The translations under genes and the position numbers were made by a program. Under the pieces are notes generated by a model, which was given only the letters and a program-made list of their open reading frames with translations, ran no database searches and was not told where the DNA came from. From positions 1-34,274 of the forward strand of contig JAQIBT010000081.1 in NCBI GenBank assembly GCA_027858915.1: a stretch of DNA of 34,274 nt. The letters are read 5' to 3'. Below, one piece after another: positions 6,921 to 16,549 of the stretch; positions within the stretch are counted from its first letter, which is position 1; the number at the start of each line of letters is the position of its first letter. Origin of the DNA: Salinisphaera sp. (GTDB lineage: Bacteria; Pseudomonadota; Gammaproteobacteria; Nevskiales; Salinisphaeraceae).

Positions 6921-7162
6921 TGCCCGTGCTTGCGTGACCGACGCTCACTCATCTCGGCATCAATATCGATGTCTGGCGGTAGCAGACCGGTGATTTCATC
7001 CAAGGCCGCAGGTGGCGCTTCACTGTCTAGCAGACGCATACGCCGCAGATAACGGTCGATGACTTCGGTCACACTCAGACCATTTGCTTTCGCGTACCGT
7101 TTGACGAAATTAACGTCCTCGGTCGGCAAGCGAATAGTGAGCTTGGATGTTTCTATCGCCAT
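6917..7162 (-). CDS. vapB: Ribbon-helix-helix antitoxin (VapB-like, DUF6364-like)
   Basis: This 81-residue protein begins with a beta strand and two helices typical of RHH DNA binders: KLTIRLPTEDVNFVKRYAKANGLSVTEVIDRYLRRM. A disordered acidic C-terminal tail (PPDIDIDAEMSERRSRKHGQ) would wrap and inhibit the toxin. It is the first gene of the pair and overlaps vapC by 4 bp. Autoregulation through the N-terminal domain at the promoter just upstream is expected for the family. Confidence 0.85.
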   Translation of the reverse strand: MAIETSKLTIRLPTEDVNFVKRYAKANGLSVTEVIDRYLRRMRLLDSEAPPAALDEITGLLPPDIDIDAEMSERRSRKHGQ

Positions 7163-7190
7163 TGCAATCTCATACGGCTCGTTTAATGAA

Positions 7191-7218
7191 ACTGTACGGC
7201 ATTATTTAATTTCGTCAA
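7191..7218 (-). promoter_or_regulatory. Sigma70-type promoter for vapBC
   Basis: On the minus strand, a -35 TTGACG (7218-7213), a 16-bp spacer and a -10 TACAGT (7196-7191) lie 28 bp upstream of the vapB start. The segment between the -10 and the gene repeats GCCGTA twice (around 7200 and 7178), a possible antitoxin-binding repeat. Confidence 0.5.
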
Positions 7219-7719
7219 CCGAGCTCTCGATTATGCGGCAATCTCGGCAGGCTGAAAGACAACTCGGCTACTCTGGTTGTATTGGCTTGTATCTATCCCT
7301 TGGGCGTAGCGCTGAGCAGCGGAGACCGGAAGGGATGAAGCAGCCGGGTGTCTGAGCGCAGCGAGTTCCGGCTGCGCCCTTCCGGACGAGCAGCGCAGGG
7401 TATCGATGCGAAGCATCGACGCAAGACAGGGTGCCCTTCTGTTGGTTACTTGATCTTGGGCAAGCAAGATAAGTGACTCGCGCATCAGCGCGAAACCTCA
7501 GCCTGCAACGATGCTACCGTTTGGAGCGATCTCCTGAATAGAAGATCTGGACCGGTCAGGCTTGCTGAGTCAGGTACATGATTAAGAACTAGCTTGCAAG
7601 CCTTGCGTTGCGCGAATGGCGGAAATTCCTCCAAATGTCAGTCTATGAATTCCTACCAATCGAAAGAAAAGCCACTTCGATTTCGATGCGGCTTTTCGTT
7701 CAGAGGCAGGATTACTACC
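7219..7719. other. Intergenic region with a multi-helix repeat-like element
   Basis: No credible gene. From 7309 to 7396 three collinear helices nest: GCGCTG/CAGCGC (7309-7314, 7391-7396), CCGGAAGGG/CCCTTCCGG (7326-7334, 7377-7385) and GCAGCCGG/CCGGCTGC (7340-7347, 7368-7375). A tight hairpin TCGATGC-GAA-GCATCGA (7403-7419) follows. An imperfect palindrome then lies around 7450-7476 (ACTTGATCTTG against CAAGATAAGT). The overall arrangement recalls a dispersed intergenic repeat seen in many gammaproteobacteria that ends in a similar TTGGTTACTT...AAGTGACTCGC block. Whether it is transcribed is unknown. Confidence 0.55.
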
Positions 7720-7767
7720 CTGCTCCAACTCAATAGTCCTCGGCGGCTTCCCGGTCACGTCGGGGAC
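7720..7767 (-). repeat. Diverged copy of the guaA 3' end (att-like repeat)
   Basis: This 48-bp segment matches 8775-8822 with six mismatches, including an uninterrupted 22-bp identity at 7741-7762. Read on the minus strand it encodes DVTGKPPRTIEL, close to the guaA C-terminus [13 protein letters not shown], but the guaA stop codon is changed to CAG. It is best explained as an attachment-site duplicate left by integration at the 3' end of guaA, a known island insertion point. Confidence 0.75.
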
Positions 7768-7790
7768 TGATCGGGACAACCCATAGTTTA

Positions 7791-8090
7791 TTACTCAACA
7801 CTCGGATACCCGCACTCTCGCTGATGCCGTATCGAGAGAATGGCCACCACATCGCGCGATGGTATGAAACGATACAGGGCTACGTAGCCGGTATGCCCAC
7901 GTGAAATTACCAGCTCGCGAATTTCAGCAGAATACGCATGCCCGATCAGCGGGTGATTCGCCAGCATCTCAACCGCGGTAGTAATAAGGCTCGCGGTTTC
8001 GGCCGCCGCGACTGGTTCGGTCTCAAGAAGAAATTCGGTCAGGCGCTCGAGATCGGCCAGGGCCCTTGCGGCATATATTATTCGCGCCAC
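7791..8090 (-). CDS. RelE/ParE-superfamily toxin
   Basis: This 99-residue protein has the compact ParE/RelE fold pattern: YAARALADLERLTEFLLE (helix 1), a second helix ending ANHPLIGHAYS, then strands EIRELVISRGHTGYVALYRFIPSRDVVAILSIRHQRECGY. The C-terminal IRHQRE is characteristic of ParE-like members. It probably poisons gyrase or cleaves mRNA; the subfamily cannot be decided. The start is GTG and overlaps the end of the upstream antitoxin gene by 13 bp, so translation is coupled. The gene ends 24 bp from the att-like guaA fragment. Confidence 0.85.
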   Translation of the reverse strand: MARIIYAARALADLERLTEFLLETEPVAAAETASLITTAVEMLANHPLIGHAYSAEIRELVISRGHTGYVALYRFIPSRDVVAILSIRHQRECGYPSVE

Positions 8091-8362
8091 GGTTTCGGCT
8101 GTGGCCGCTCTATAGATTCACCGCGTGCGCGCGCAGCGATGTACCGATGTACATCGGCTGCATCGTAGCCCTCGCCGCTTTCACACATCTGTTCGTAGGC
8201 CGCTTCGGCGTCGGCTAGAAAAGCCAGTTGCTGCTCGGCCGCAACCACAGCGTTTTGAAGCGATTCGACCATGAACGCGTGCGCGCTGGTATGGCGTGCT
8301 TCGGCGATCGTGCGAAGGCGCGTCTTGAGTTCGTCGGGAAGTTTTAATGACGTCGTGGACAT
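8078..8362 (-). CDS. Ribbon-helix-helix antitoxin for the RelE/ParE toxin
   Basis: This 94-residue protein starts MSTTSLKLPDELKTRLRTIAEARHTSAHAFMVESL, an RHH (CopG-type) DNA-binding and dimerisation domain. The acidic C-terminal region (LADAEAAYEQMCESGEGYDAADVHRY) likely binds the toxin. The frame extends 43 codons further upstream, but that part would cover the operator hairpin and promoter and has no family similarity, so I place the start at 8362. It overlaps the toxin gene by 13 bp. Autorepression at the inverted repeat 8380-8409 is likely. Confidence 0.85.
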   Translation of the reverse strand: MSTTSLKLPDELKTRLRTIAEARHTSAHAFMVESLQNAVVAAEQQLAFLADAEAAYEQMCESGEGYDAADVHRYIAARARGESIERPQPKPWRE

Positions 8363-8379
8363 GGCTGAAGATGTCGACT

Positions 8380-8422
8380 GAGGCGGTGCTAATAAAGTAG
8401 CACCGCCTCGTTGAATTGTCAG
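8380..8422 (-). promoter_or_regulatory. Promoter and palindromic operator of the RelE/ParE-RHH pair
   Basis: On the minus strand a -35-like CTGACA (8422-8417), a 17-bp spacer and a weak -10 TACTTT (8399-8394) precede the antitoxin gene. A perfect 11-bp inverted repeat (GAGGCGGTGCT at 8380-8390, AGCACCGCCTC at 8399-8409) flanks the -10 with an 8-bp centre. It sits where an RHH antitoxin would bind to block polymerase. It has no U-tract, so a terminator is less likely. Confidence 0.5.
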
Positions 8423-8573
8423 TATCCACTCGGGGAACCTCTGATTGAATCCCGCGCGGTCGCGCCGACGTGCTTTGCGCGCGGCTGGCAAGGAAGTGCG
8501 AGCGTAGCGTGCTCATTGCACGGTAGCGAGCACTGATGCCGTCTAGGCCCGCACAAAGCCCCGACCCCGAAGG

Positions 8574-8675
8574 GGTTTGGCCCAAAAGCCGCCGCTACGG
8601 CGTTGCATGGCTTGATCCGGGATTCACCCGGACGCGGCGCCATGCGCCTTGTATCGGCGGCTTTTGGACTCAAAC
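8574..8675. repeat. Long multi-helix hairpin downstream of guaA
   Basis: Nested helices: outer GTTTG/CAAAC, then CCAAAAGCCGCCG/CGGCGGCTTTTGG (8582-8594, 8655-8667), GCATGGC/GCCATGC (8605-8611, 8639-8645), and an apical TCCGGG-ATTCA-CCCGGA (8616-8632). On the minus strand, the strand of guaA, the 3' arm ends GGCGGCTTTTGG, so it could terminate guaA transcription, but it is far larger than an ordinary terminator and has only four U. It may instead be a dispersed structured repeat or a folded recombination site. It lies in the roughly 400-bp gene-free stretch 8363-8774. Confidence 0.6.
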
Positions 8676-8774
8676 GCGATTCGTGAGGGATTCGATCGGA
8701 GGTTCCTTAGCCGACTGAACATAAAGGCGACCCGTGATCGAGACGGTTTATTTATCGGATATGCAACTCCTGCC

Positions 8775-10352
<1,578 letters not shown>

Positions 10353-10396
10353 CTTGCTTCCGGGCTCTGTGGTTGTTCTTTAAGACGTTTATCTGC

Positions 10397-10425
10397 GGAT
10401 AAATGCCTTGATGAATCCGTCTCAA
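10397..10425 (-). promoter_or_regulatory. Possible guaA promoter
   Basis: On the minus strand a -35-like TTGAGA (10425-10420), 17-bp spacer and -10-like TTATCC (10402-10397) lie about 45 bp upstream of the guaA ATG, downstream of the guaB terminator. The match is modest. Confidence 0.3.
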
Positions 10426-10441
10426 TAGTCGGCGGTTCGAG

Positions 10442-10475
10442 AAACAAAAAAGCGCAGACCGATGTCGACCTGCGC
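10442..10475 (-). terminator. Rho-independent terminator after guaB
   Basis: On the minus strand a GCGCAG...CTGCGC hairpin (10475-10452) is followed by six U then GUUUC (10451-10442). It begins 28 bp past the guaB stop and separates guaB from guaA. Confidence 0.75.
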
Positions 10476-10503
10476 CCTATCGTGCGTTTCGCTACTACGC
10501 GTC

Positions 10504-11976
10504 TTAATCGACGCGGTAGTTAGGCGCTTCCTTGGTGATGTTCACGTCGTGCACGTGGCTTTCTTTCATGCCGGCGGCGGTAATCTGCACAAACGTCGGC
10601 TTGCTGCGCATTTCGGTGACGTCGTGGCAGCCGGTATAGCCCATCGCGGCACGCAGGCCGCCGATCAGCTGGTGCACGATGCCGCCGAGTGGGCCCTTGT
10701 AGGGCACGCGGCCTTCAATGCCTTCGGGCACCAGCTTCTGGATTTCTTCAGACGGATCCTGGAAGTAGCGATCGGCACTGCCCTGGCTACCGCTCATGGC
10801 CCCCAGCGAGCCCATGCCGCGATAAGCCTTGAACGAGCGGCCCTGATAGAGCTCGATTTCGCCCGGGGCTTCTTCGGTGCCGGCAAACATGCCGCCGATC
10901 ATTACCGCGTGCGCTCCGGCGACCAGTGCCTTGGCCAGATCGCCCGAGAAACGGATACCGCCATCGGCTATCACTGGCACATCGCTGTCTTTCAATGCCT
11001 CGGCGACGTTGGCGACCGCAGAAATCTGCGGTACGCCGATACCCGCCACGATTCGCGTGGTACAGATCGAGCCTGGGCCAATGCCGACCTTGACGCCGTC
11101 TACGCCGGCCTCGACCAGCGCCTTGGCACCGGCACCGGTCCCGACGTTGCCACCGATGAGCTGCAGTTCTGGATAGCGCTGTTTGAGCGCGCGGACGGTA
11201 TCGAGCACGCCCGACGAATGGCCGTGGGCGGTATCGACCACGATCACGTCAACGCCGGCATCGACCAGGGCCTGCACGCGATCGAAGGCGTCCGGGCCGG
11301 GCCCAACCGCTGCGCCCACCCGCAGCGAGCCGTTGCTGTCCTTGCAGGCATTGGGAAAATCGCTGGATTTCTGAATATCCTTGACCGTGATCATGCCGCG
11401 CAGGTCAAAATTGTCGTTCACGACCAGTACTTTCTCGATACGGTGCTTGTGGAACAGCGACAGGATCTCTTCGCGCCCAGCGCCTTCGCGGACCGTGATC
11501 AGTTGATCGCGCGGGGTCATCACGCTGGTGACTTCGGCGTCGAAGCGGGTCTCGAAACGTAGATCGCGGCTGGTGACAATGCCGATTGGCTGGCCGTTGT
11601 CGACTACCGGCACGCCAGAAATGCCGTGCTGACGAGTCAGCTCCAGGACTTCGCGGATCGTGGCATCCGAGCGTACGGTGATGGGATCGGAGATCACGCC
11701 GGATTCGAATTTTTTCACCATGCGCACGTGGCGTGCCTGGGCGACGGCCGACATCGATTTGTGGATGATGCCGATGCCGCCTTCCTGTGCGATGGCAATC
11801 GCCAGGCCGGCTTCGGTTACCGTATCCATGGCCGCCGATACCAGCGGTATATTAAGTGTGATGCCGCGCGTGAGCCGGGTCGACAGATCCACCTGTCGAG
11901 GGAGCACGTCGGAATAATCGGGCTGAAGCAGGACGTCGTCGAACGTCAGGGCTTGCTCACTGATACGTAGGGTCAT
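10504..11976 (-). CDS. guaB: Inosine-5'-monophosphate dehydrogenase
   Basis: It oxidises IMP to XMP with NAD+, the first committed step toward GMP, feeding the neighbouring guaA product. The 490-residue protein has the TIM-barrel start TFDDVLLQP, a CBS-pair insert at about 95-205, the Gly-rich GGNVGTG block, and the catalytic loop GPGSICTTR with C305. The flap and C-terminal region ([30 protein letters not shown]) are complete. The full-length CBS module suggests normal nucleotide regulation. Divergent from xseA with a shared 5' region that contains a clear TATAAT on this strand. Confidence 0.97.
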   Translation of the reverse strand: MTLRISEQALTFDDVLLQPDYSDVLPRQVDLSTRLTRGITLNIPLVSAAMDTVTEAGLAIAIAQEGGIGIIHKSMSAVAQARHVRMVKKFESGVISDPITVRSDATIREVLELTRQHGISGVPVVDNGQPIGIVTSRDLRFETRFDAEVTSVMTPRDQLITVREGAGREEILSLFHKHRIEKVLVVNDNFDLRGMITVKDIQKSSDFPNACKDSNGSLRVGAAVGPGPDAFDRVQALVDAGVDVIVVDTAHGHSSGVLDTVRALKQRYPELQLIGGNVGTGAGAKALVEAGVDGVKVGIGPGSICTTRIVAGIGVPQISAVANVAEALKDSDVPVIADGGIRFSGDLAKALVAGAHAVMIGGMFAGTEEAPGEIELYQGRSFKAYRGMGSLGAMSGSQGSADRYFQDPSEEIQKLVPEGIEGRVPYKGPLGGIVHQLIGGLRAAMGYTGCHDVTEMRSKPTFVQITAAGMKESHVHDVNITKEAPNYRVD

Positions 11977-12047
11977 AGGCTCGCCGGCAAGTGGGCAGCC
12001 TGACTTGCGCCGGGTCGAGCGCAGGATAGCCGCCGCAAAGACTGGCG

Positions 12048-12076
12048 ATTATAGAAGACACCCCTCGGCTTGGCCA
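12048..12076 (-). promoter_or_regulatory. Sigma70-type promoter for guaB
   Basis: On the minus strand a perfect -10 TATAAT (12053-12048) is preceded at 17 bp by a weak -35 TGGCCA (12076-12071). It lies about 70 bp upstream of the guaB ATG. Confidence 0.55.
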
Positions 12077-12141
12077 TGGCCCGCGCTGCTTCTTGCCATC
12101 CGCCCGACGATCAAACCGTTATCCAGGAGCCTGCTTCGCCG

Positions 12142-13521
12142 ATGCCCAACGCCAACAACGGCCCCGTGATTTTCTCGGTCAGCGAGCTTAACCAGGCCGT
12201 GCGCCAACTGCTTGAGCACAGTTTCGGCCTGCTCTGGGTGGAGGGCGAAATCTCCAACCTTGCGCGGCCGCGCTCGGGGCATGTGTATTTCTCGCTCAAG
12301 GACGGCAACGCCCAGGTCCGATGCGCGCTGTTTGCAGGCAAGGCACGGCTGCTGCGCGTAGCCCTCGATAACGGCACCCAGATTCGAGTGCGGGCGCGGG
12401 TAAGCGTGTATGCCGCGCGCGGCGATTATCAGCTGATTGTGGAACACGCAGAAGACGCCGGCGACGGCGCGCTGCAACGCCAGTTCGAGCAACTCAAGGC
12501 CCGGCTCGACGCCGAAGGATTGTTTGCCGCCGAGCGCAAACGCCCCATACCACCGGCGCCGGCGCGCATCGGGGTGATTACCTCGGCCACGGGGGCAGCG
12601 ATTCGCGACGTGTTGTCGGTGGTCTCGAGGCGCTACCCACTGGGCGCGGTGCGTATCTATCCGGTGCCGGTTCAGGGCGATGCCGCACCGGCAGCCATCA
12701 GCCGCGCGATTGGGCAGGCCAGCGAGCGCCGCGACTGCGATGTGCTGCTGCTGGTGCGTGGCGGCGGCTCGCTGGAAGACCTGCAGGCGTTTAACGATGA
12801 AGCCGTAGCGCGCGCGATCGCGGCTTGTGATGTGCCGATCATCTCTGGCGTTGGCCACGAAGTGGACGTGACCATCGCCGATTTTGCCGCCGACGTGCGC
12901 GCCGCCACGCCCTCGGCGGCGGCCGAGCTGGTCTGTCCGGATCTGGCGGCACGAGTCGCGCGTATTCCGGCTGCGCTGTCGGCCTTGCGCACGCGCATCC
13001 GCGCTCGGCTGGCTGAATCGCAACGCCGGATCGACGCGCTGGGCCTGCGCGTCGACCGCCAGCATCCACGGCGACGTCTGGAAAGCGCAGCGCAGCGTCT
13101 GGACGAGGCCGACCTGCGCTTGCAGCGCAGCGTGTTGGCGCGCCTGGCGCGGGCCAGTGAACGCATGCAGCTGGTGGAACGTCGGCTGGGCCGCGCGGCG
13201 CCGAATCACCGTATTGCATTGGCTCGCGAACAACAGGCCCGACTGAGCGATCGGCTGGCACGCGCCGGCCGACAGCGGCTCAGCGATGCCGGAGCGCGCA
13301 TGGCAACCGCCGTGCGGGCATTGCACAGCGTAAGTCCACTACAGACGCTGGAACGCGGGTATGCTATCGCACGGGACGCGCATGGCCATGTCGTGCGCTC
13401 GTCCGATACGGTTGGCATCGGAGATCGGATCGCTATCGATCTGGCGCGCGGACAGCTGGATTGTGAGGTTCGGGGCACCGATCATCTGCCGATAGACAAG
13501 ATACCAGCTACCAAAAATTGA
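12142..13521 (+). CDS. xseA: Exodeoxyribonuclease VII large subunit
   Basis: XseA is the catalytic subunit of exonuclease VII, which degrades single-stranded DNA together with XseB. The protein (459 residues from this start) has the N-terminal OB-fold (FSVSELNQAVRQLLE, LWVEGEISNL, SGHVYFSLKD), then the conserved catalytic core with RPIPPAPARIGVITSATGAAIRDV, RGGGSLEDL, FNDEAVARAI and SGVGHEVDVTIADFAAD, and a long coiled-coil C-terminal half ending with GYAI. An in-frame extension to 12070 exists, but the family begins near FSVSELN and the ATG at 12142 has AGGAG 12 bp upstream, so the short form is preferred. xseB is not adjacent. E. coli XseA is about the same length. Confidence 0.93.
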   Translation: MPNANNGPVIFSVSELNQAVRQLLEHSFGLLWVEGEISNLARPRSGHVYFSLKDGNAQVRCALFAGKARLLRVALDNGTQIRVRARVSVYAARGDYQLIVEHAEDAGDGALQRQFEQLKARLDAEGLFAAERKRPIPPAPARIGVITSATGAAIRDVLSVVSRRYPLGAVRIYPVPVQGDAAPAAISRAIGQASERRDCDVLLLVRGGGSLEDLQAFNDEAVARAIAACDVPIISGVGHEVDVTIADFAADVRAATPSAAAELVCPDLAARVARIPAALSALRTRIRARLAESQRRIDALGLRVDRQHPRRRLESAAQRLDEADLRLQRSVLARLARASERMQLVERRLGRAAPNHRIALAREQQARLSDRLARAGRQRLSDAGARMATAVRALHSVSPLQTLERGYAIARDAHGHVVRSSDTVGIGDRIAIDLARGQLDCEVRGTDHLPIDKIPATKN

Positions 13522-13585
13522 ACTGCGGCTGCCGCATCGGGATATGCGCGGCCACAAATCGAAACCCAGGGGTCGACCGATTATC

Positions 13586-14719
13586 ATGACGAGTTCGCGT
13601 AATGCAGCATCGCTGCGACTGCCCATAATAGCTTCGAGCCTGGTCATCGCCACCCTGTCGCTTGGCGGCTGCGTTACCGGTGGCCCCCGCCTGGTCACAC
13701 CCCAGATACCCGCGATCCCGCAGGGTGGCGGCACGATCCCGCAGGACAATACCGTGGTGCTGACCGACGGCACCCAGGTCGTCGCCAATACCGCAGCCGG
13801 CAAGATGAAGATCGAGGCGGGCCCCGGCCTGCGACGCGTGTTCGACTGGGATGGCATGCGGCGCGGCGCGATTACTATCGCCCGCAAGAAAGCGTTTGCC
13901 GGCGGCGACTACAAAGGCATCAGCTTCGACGGCAAGCCGAAGGTATGGAAGGACGCCAAGGGGATCGATCATCTGCGCTATGAAGAAGGCCGGCGCGACT
14001 TCCAGACGAAGGAAGATGCGCTCATCTGGATGCAGATCCGGCGACTGTATTACACGTGGAACGATGACGGACTGGTGGTCGGCTGGCGGCGCGAAGGCCA
14101 GACATTGCACGTGGAGCTCTGGCAGTTCTATATCGACGGCAAGAAGCCGACCAGTCTTCCGGACGCGCGCGACGCGGATATCACGGAAGGCAAGCTCGTG
14201 GTCGAGCCACAGAAGATGTATCCACAACTGGTATTCGCCGACGGCCATACCGAACCCTACAACACCGACACCGCGTCCCAGTACAAGGGCGCAGGCACAT
14301 CATCGAAGACAACCGCCTCGTCGTCGAGCTCGAACCAGTGCAAATGGTTCGAGCGCCTGTTCGGCAAGTGCACCCCTGCCTCGACCGTTACCTCCGACAG
14401 CAAGACGGATAGCAGCGAAGCAGCCAACACGCCTGCCGCTTCCGCATCGAACAGTACGCCACCGGTAAGCAGCCCTGCAGCCAGCGGTGGTGCCGTCAAT
14501 TCGACGGCTGGCGACCATGCGGCGACAGATGCCCCTCGAGCCACTGTAGCGGGCAATGTGGTTAATATTCGCAGCCGCCCGAGTACGCATTCCGACGTGC
14601 TTTTGAAAGCCAAAAAGGGCGACTCGGTCGTGATATTGAAAAAGGATCGCGGTTGGCGTTACGTAAAATTCGACGACGGCCGCAAGGGTTGGGTTGCCGA
14701 TTTCCTGCTCAAGCATTAG
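13586..14719 (+). CDS. Outer-membrane-type lipoprotein with C-terminal SH3b domain
   Basis: This 377-residue protein has a signal peptide (LRLPIIASSLVIATLSLGGC), lipobox LGGC with C29 as the lipidated residue. A central unknown region (about 55-240) contains the Trp- and Tyr-rich stretch IRRLYYTWNDDGLVVGW. A Ser/Thr/Ala-rich linker (about 250-305) follows. The C-terminal bacterial SH3 domain (VNIRSRPSTHSDVLLKAKKGDSVVILKK...GWRYVKF..GRKGWVADFLL) probably binds peptidoglycan. An earlier in-frame ATG at 13544 would put 14 basic residues ahead of the signal, so the later one is chosen. The gene follows xseA by 64 bp and may share its transcript. The central domain I do not recognise; a cell-envelope anchoring role is inference. 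Confidence 0.75.
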   Translation: MTSSRNAASLRLPIIASSLVIATLSLGGCVTGGPRLVTPQIPAIPQGGGTIPQDNTVVLTDGTQVVANTAAGKMKIEAGPGLRRVFDWDGMRRGAITIARKKAFAGGDYKGISFDGKPKVWKDAKGIDHLRYEEGRRDFQTKEDALIWMQIRRLYYTWNDDGLVVGWRREGQTLHVELWQFYIDGKKPTSLPDARDADITEGKLVVEPQKMYPQLVFADGHTEPYNTDTASQYKGAGTSSKTTASSSSSNQCKWFERLFGKCTPASTVTSDSKTDSSEAANTPAASASNSTPPVSSPAASGGAVNSTAGDHAATDAPRATVAGNVVNIRSRPSTHSDVLLKAKKGDSVVILKKDRGWRYVKFDDGRKGWVADFLLKH

Positions 14720-14749
14720 GCATTAGGCACGTCATAAGATAGCGTGCAC

Positions 14750-14778
14750 GGCGGCGGTACAATCAGATTACCGCCGCC
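14750..14778 (+). terminator. Hairpin after the SH3b lipoprotein gene
   Basis: A perfect 10-bp stem GGCGGCGGTA/TACCGCCGCC (14750-14759, 14769-14778) with a 9-nt loop lies 30 bp beyond the stop codon. There is no proper U-tract (TGCTGCTTTC follows), so a terminator role is likely but unproven. Confidence 0.45.
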
Positions 14779-14802
14779 TGCTGCTTTCATCGGCTACGCC
14801 AC

Positions 14803-14877
14803 ATGAATATCGTGGCTCAGCTCGGCGTTTTCTTTGCCGGCGAAGTGGAAGTCGATGAGAGCTGCTTTGGCGGCTAG
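14803..14877 (+). pseudogene. Remnant of an IS1595-family transposase
   Basis: Only about 25 codons are readable, with the signature GEVEVDESCFGG around the first catalytic Asp of IS1595/ISXO2 DDE transposases, then an in-frame TAG. Downstream sequence shows no continuation in any frame that I can follow. It is a decayed fragment with no function. Confidence 0.5.
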
Positions 14878-15172
14878 CGCCATGGCGACTGCGCAAGCGC
14901 TCGGCAGGCAAAATACTGGCGTTTTAGCGTGTGGTCACGACGTCCACCGCGGCTCCGAAAATCTTGTCAGGCAAGGCGTGAGCCGCCGATCGTGGTGGTG
15001 AGCAATCCCGATTCCAGGCGTCAGCCCGGACAGCTTCTTTTGAGCCGTTTTTCAGCCTTCTGGACTCAATCACTTGTGTCGCCGCTAGAATCGTAGCGCC
15101 AAGACGAAACTACAATATCCCGAGATTGCCACTGCTGAAGTTGGACACATATACAAGAGAGCGGCCAGATGT
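14878..15172. other. Gene-free spacer between the lipoprotein region and der
   Basis: No gene, repeat or strong terminator recognised. Parts may be further decayed insertion-sequence DNA, as the preceding segment is. No clear terminator for the long minus-strand der operon was found here. Confidence 0.5.
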
Positions 15173-16543
15173 TTACCGGCGGCGCACGCCTGCCTTTGCT
15201 GCCTTTCCTGCATACGGGTTGTCGCTGTTCTTGAACACCAGCTGGATTGGCGTCCCGAACAGATTGAACTGTTCGCGGAAACGACGCACCAGATAGCGCT
15301 TGTACTCGGCCGAAAGACGCTGTGTCTGATTGCCGTGAATGACAATCCTGGGCGGGTTGTGGCCACCCTGGTGGGCATAACGCAGCTTGATGCGACGGCC
15401 GTGGATGGCCGGCGGCGCATGCGCTTCGACCGCGGATTCCAGCGCACGCGAGAGCTGCGGCGTCGACATGTCGGCCATTGAGGCCTTGCGTGACGCCTGG
15501 ATAGCTTCCATCAGCTCACGCAGGCCCGAGCCGTGCAAAGCCGAGATAAAAAGCAACGGCAGATAATCGAAGACGCCGATGCGCTCGACCAGCTTGGCGT
15601 GTAGTTTGACACGATGCTCTTCGGTCAGACCGTCCCATTTATTGACCGCAATGACCGCAGCCCGGCCGCGTTCTACGGCCAGACTCAGCAGCCGGATATC
15701 CTGTACCGACAGACCGCTGGCCGCGTCGAGCATGAGGATAACGACCTCTGCCTGCTCGGCCGCCTGCATGGCCTTGACGACACTGATCTTCTCGACCATG
15801 TCGTTGACGCGGGCACGGCGACGCACGCCAGCCGTATCAACGATGACATACGGCTTGTCGTCAAAACTGAATTCACTGGCGACGGCGTCGCGGGTGGTGC
15901 CCGGAGCATCCTGGGTCAGCATGCGCGCCTCGCCGACCAGTCGGTTGACCAGTGTCGACTTGCCGGCGTTCGGCCGACCCAGCAAGGCAAGACGCACAGC
16001 ATCCGGATGATGTGCACGGACCGTGGCCCGCGGCTCGGGCAGCAAAGCAAATACGTGATCGAGCATCAGCGTGATGCGATCACCATGCTCGGCCGATATC
16101 GCCCACGGCTCGCCCATACCCAGCGCATGAAACTCGGCAACGGCCGATACACCCTGCTGACCCTCGCTCTTGTTCACCACGACATAAACCGGCTGCCCAT
16201 TGCGTCGCAGCCGAGTCGCGATCGCCTGATCGCCAGCCATCAGCCCCTGACGATAATCCACTACGAACAGCACCGCGTCGGCCTCATCCAGCGCCGCTTC
16301 GGTCTGAGCCAGCGCGCGGGTATCGATATCCTCGTCGTCCTGGCCGATACCACCGGTATCGACCACGATGAACCGCCGGGCGCTGTGCGCGCCGTAGCCA
16401 TAGTGACGATCGCGGGTGACGCCCGGCTGATCGGCCACCAAGGCGTCGTGCGAACGCGTCAATCGGTTGAACAGCGTCGACTTGCCAACATTGGGGCGTC
16501 CGACCAGGGCAATGACGGGCAGGACGGCGCCTGCGTTTTCCAT
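15173..16543 (-). CDS. der: Ribosome assembly GTPase Der (EngA)
   Basis: This essential GTPase has two consecutive G domains and acts in 50S ribosomal subunit maturation. The first P-loop is GRPNVGKST at 15-23 with DTGG and NKSEG motifs. The second, GRPNAGKST, is near residue 190 with DTAG and NKWD. The C-terminal KH-like domain (RIKLRYAHQGGHNPPRIVIHGN, YKRYLVRRFREQF) binds rRNA. The 456-residue length is ordinary, between the B. subtilis (436) and E. coli (490) forms. It is the last gene of the ndk-to-der run, 6 bp after bamB. Confidence 0.97.
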   Translation of the reverse strand: MENAGAVLPVIALVGRPNVGKSTLFNRLTRSHDALVADQPGVTRDRHYGYGAHSARRFIVVDTGGIGQDDEDIDTRALAQTEAALDEADAVLFVVDYRQGLMAGDQAIATRLRRNGQPVYVVVNKSEGQQGVSAVAEFHALGMGEPWAISAEHGDRITLMLDHVFALLPEPRATVRAHHPDAVRLALLGRPNAGKSTLVNRLVGEARMLTQDAPGTTRDAVASEFSFDDKPYVIVDTAGVRRRARVNDMVEKISVVKAMQAAEQAEVVILMLDAASGLSVQDIRLLSLAVERGRAAVIAVNKWDGLTEEHRVKLHAKLVERIGVFDYLPLLFISALHGSGLRELMEAIQASRKASMADMSTPQLSRALESAVEAHAPPAIHGRRIKLRYAHQGGHNPPRIVIHGNQTQRLSAEYKRYLVRRFREQFNLFGTPIQLVFKNSDNPYAGKAAKAGVRRR

Positions 16544-16549
16544 ACGAGG

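Noticed and set aside
7231-7485. An 84-codon minus-strand frame
   Set aside because: It is laid over the nested hairpins and repeat-like element and has no protein-like features.
7582-7779. A 65-codon minus-strand frame
   Set aside because: Its only recognisable part is the guaA 3'-end copy; it has no guaA protein upstream and is not a gene.
8363-8491. Upstream extension of the RHH antitoxin gene by 43 codons
   Set aside because: The extension covers the promoter and operator hairpin and has no similarity to the family.
12049-13326. A long minus-strand open frame (425 codons)
   Set aside because: It lies opposite xseA, whose conserved motifs fix the coding strand.
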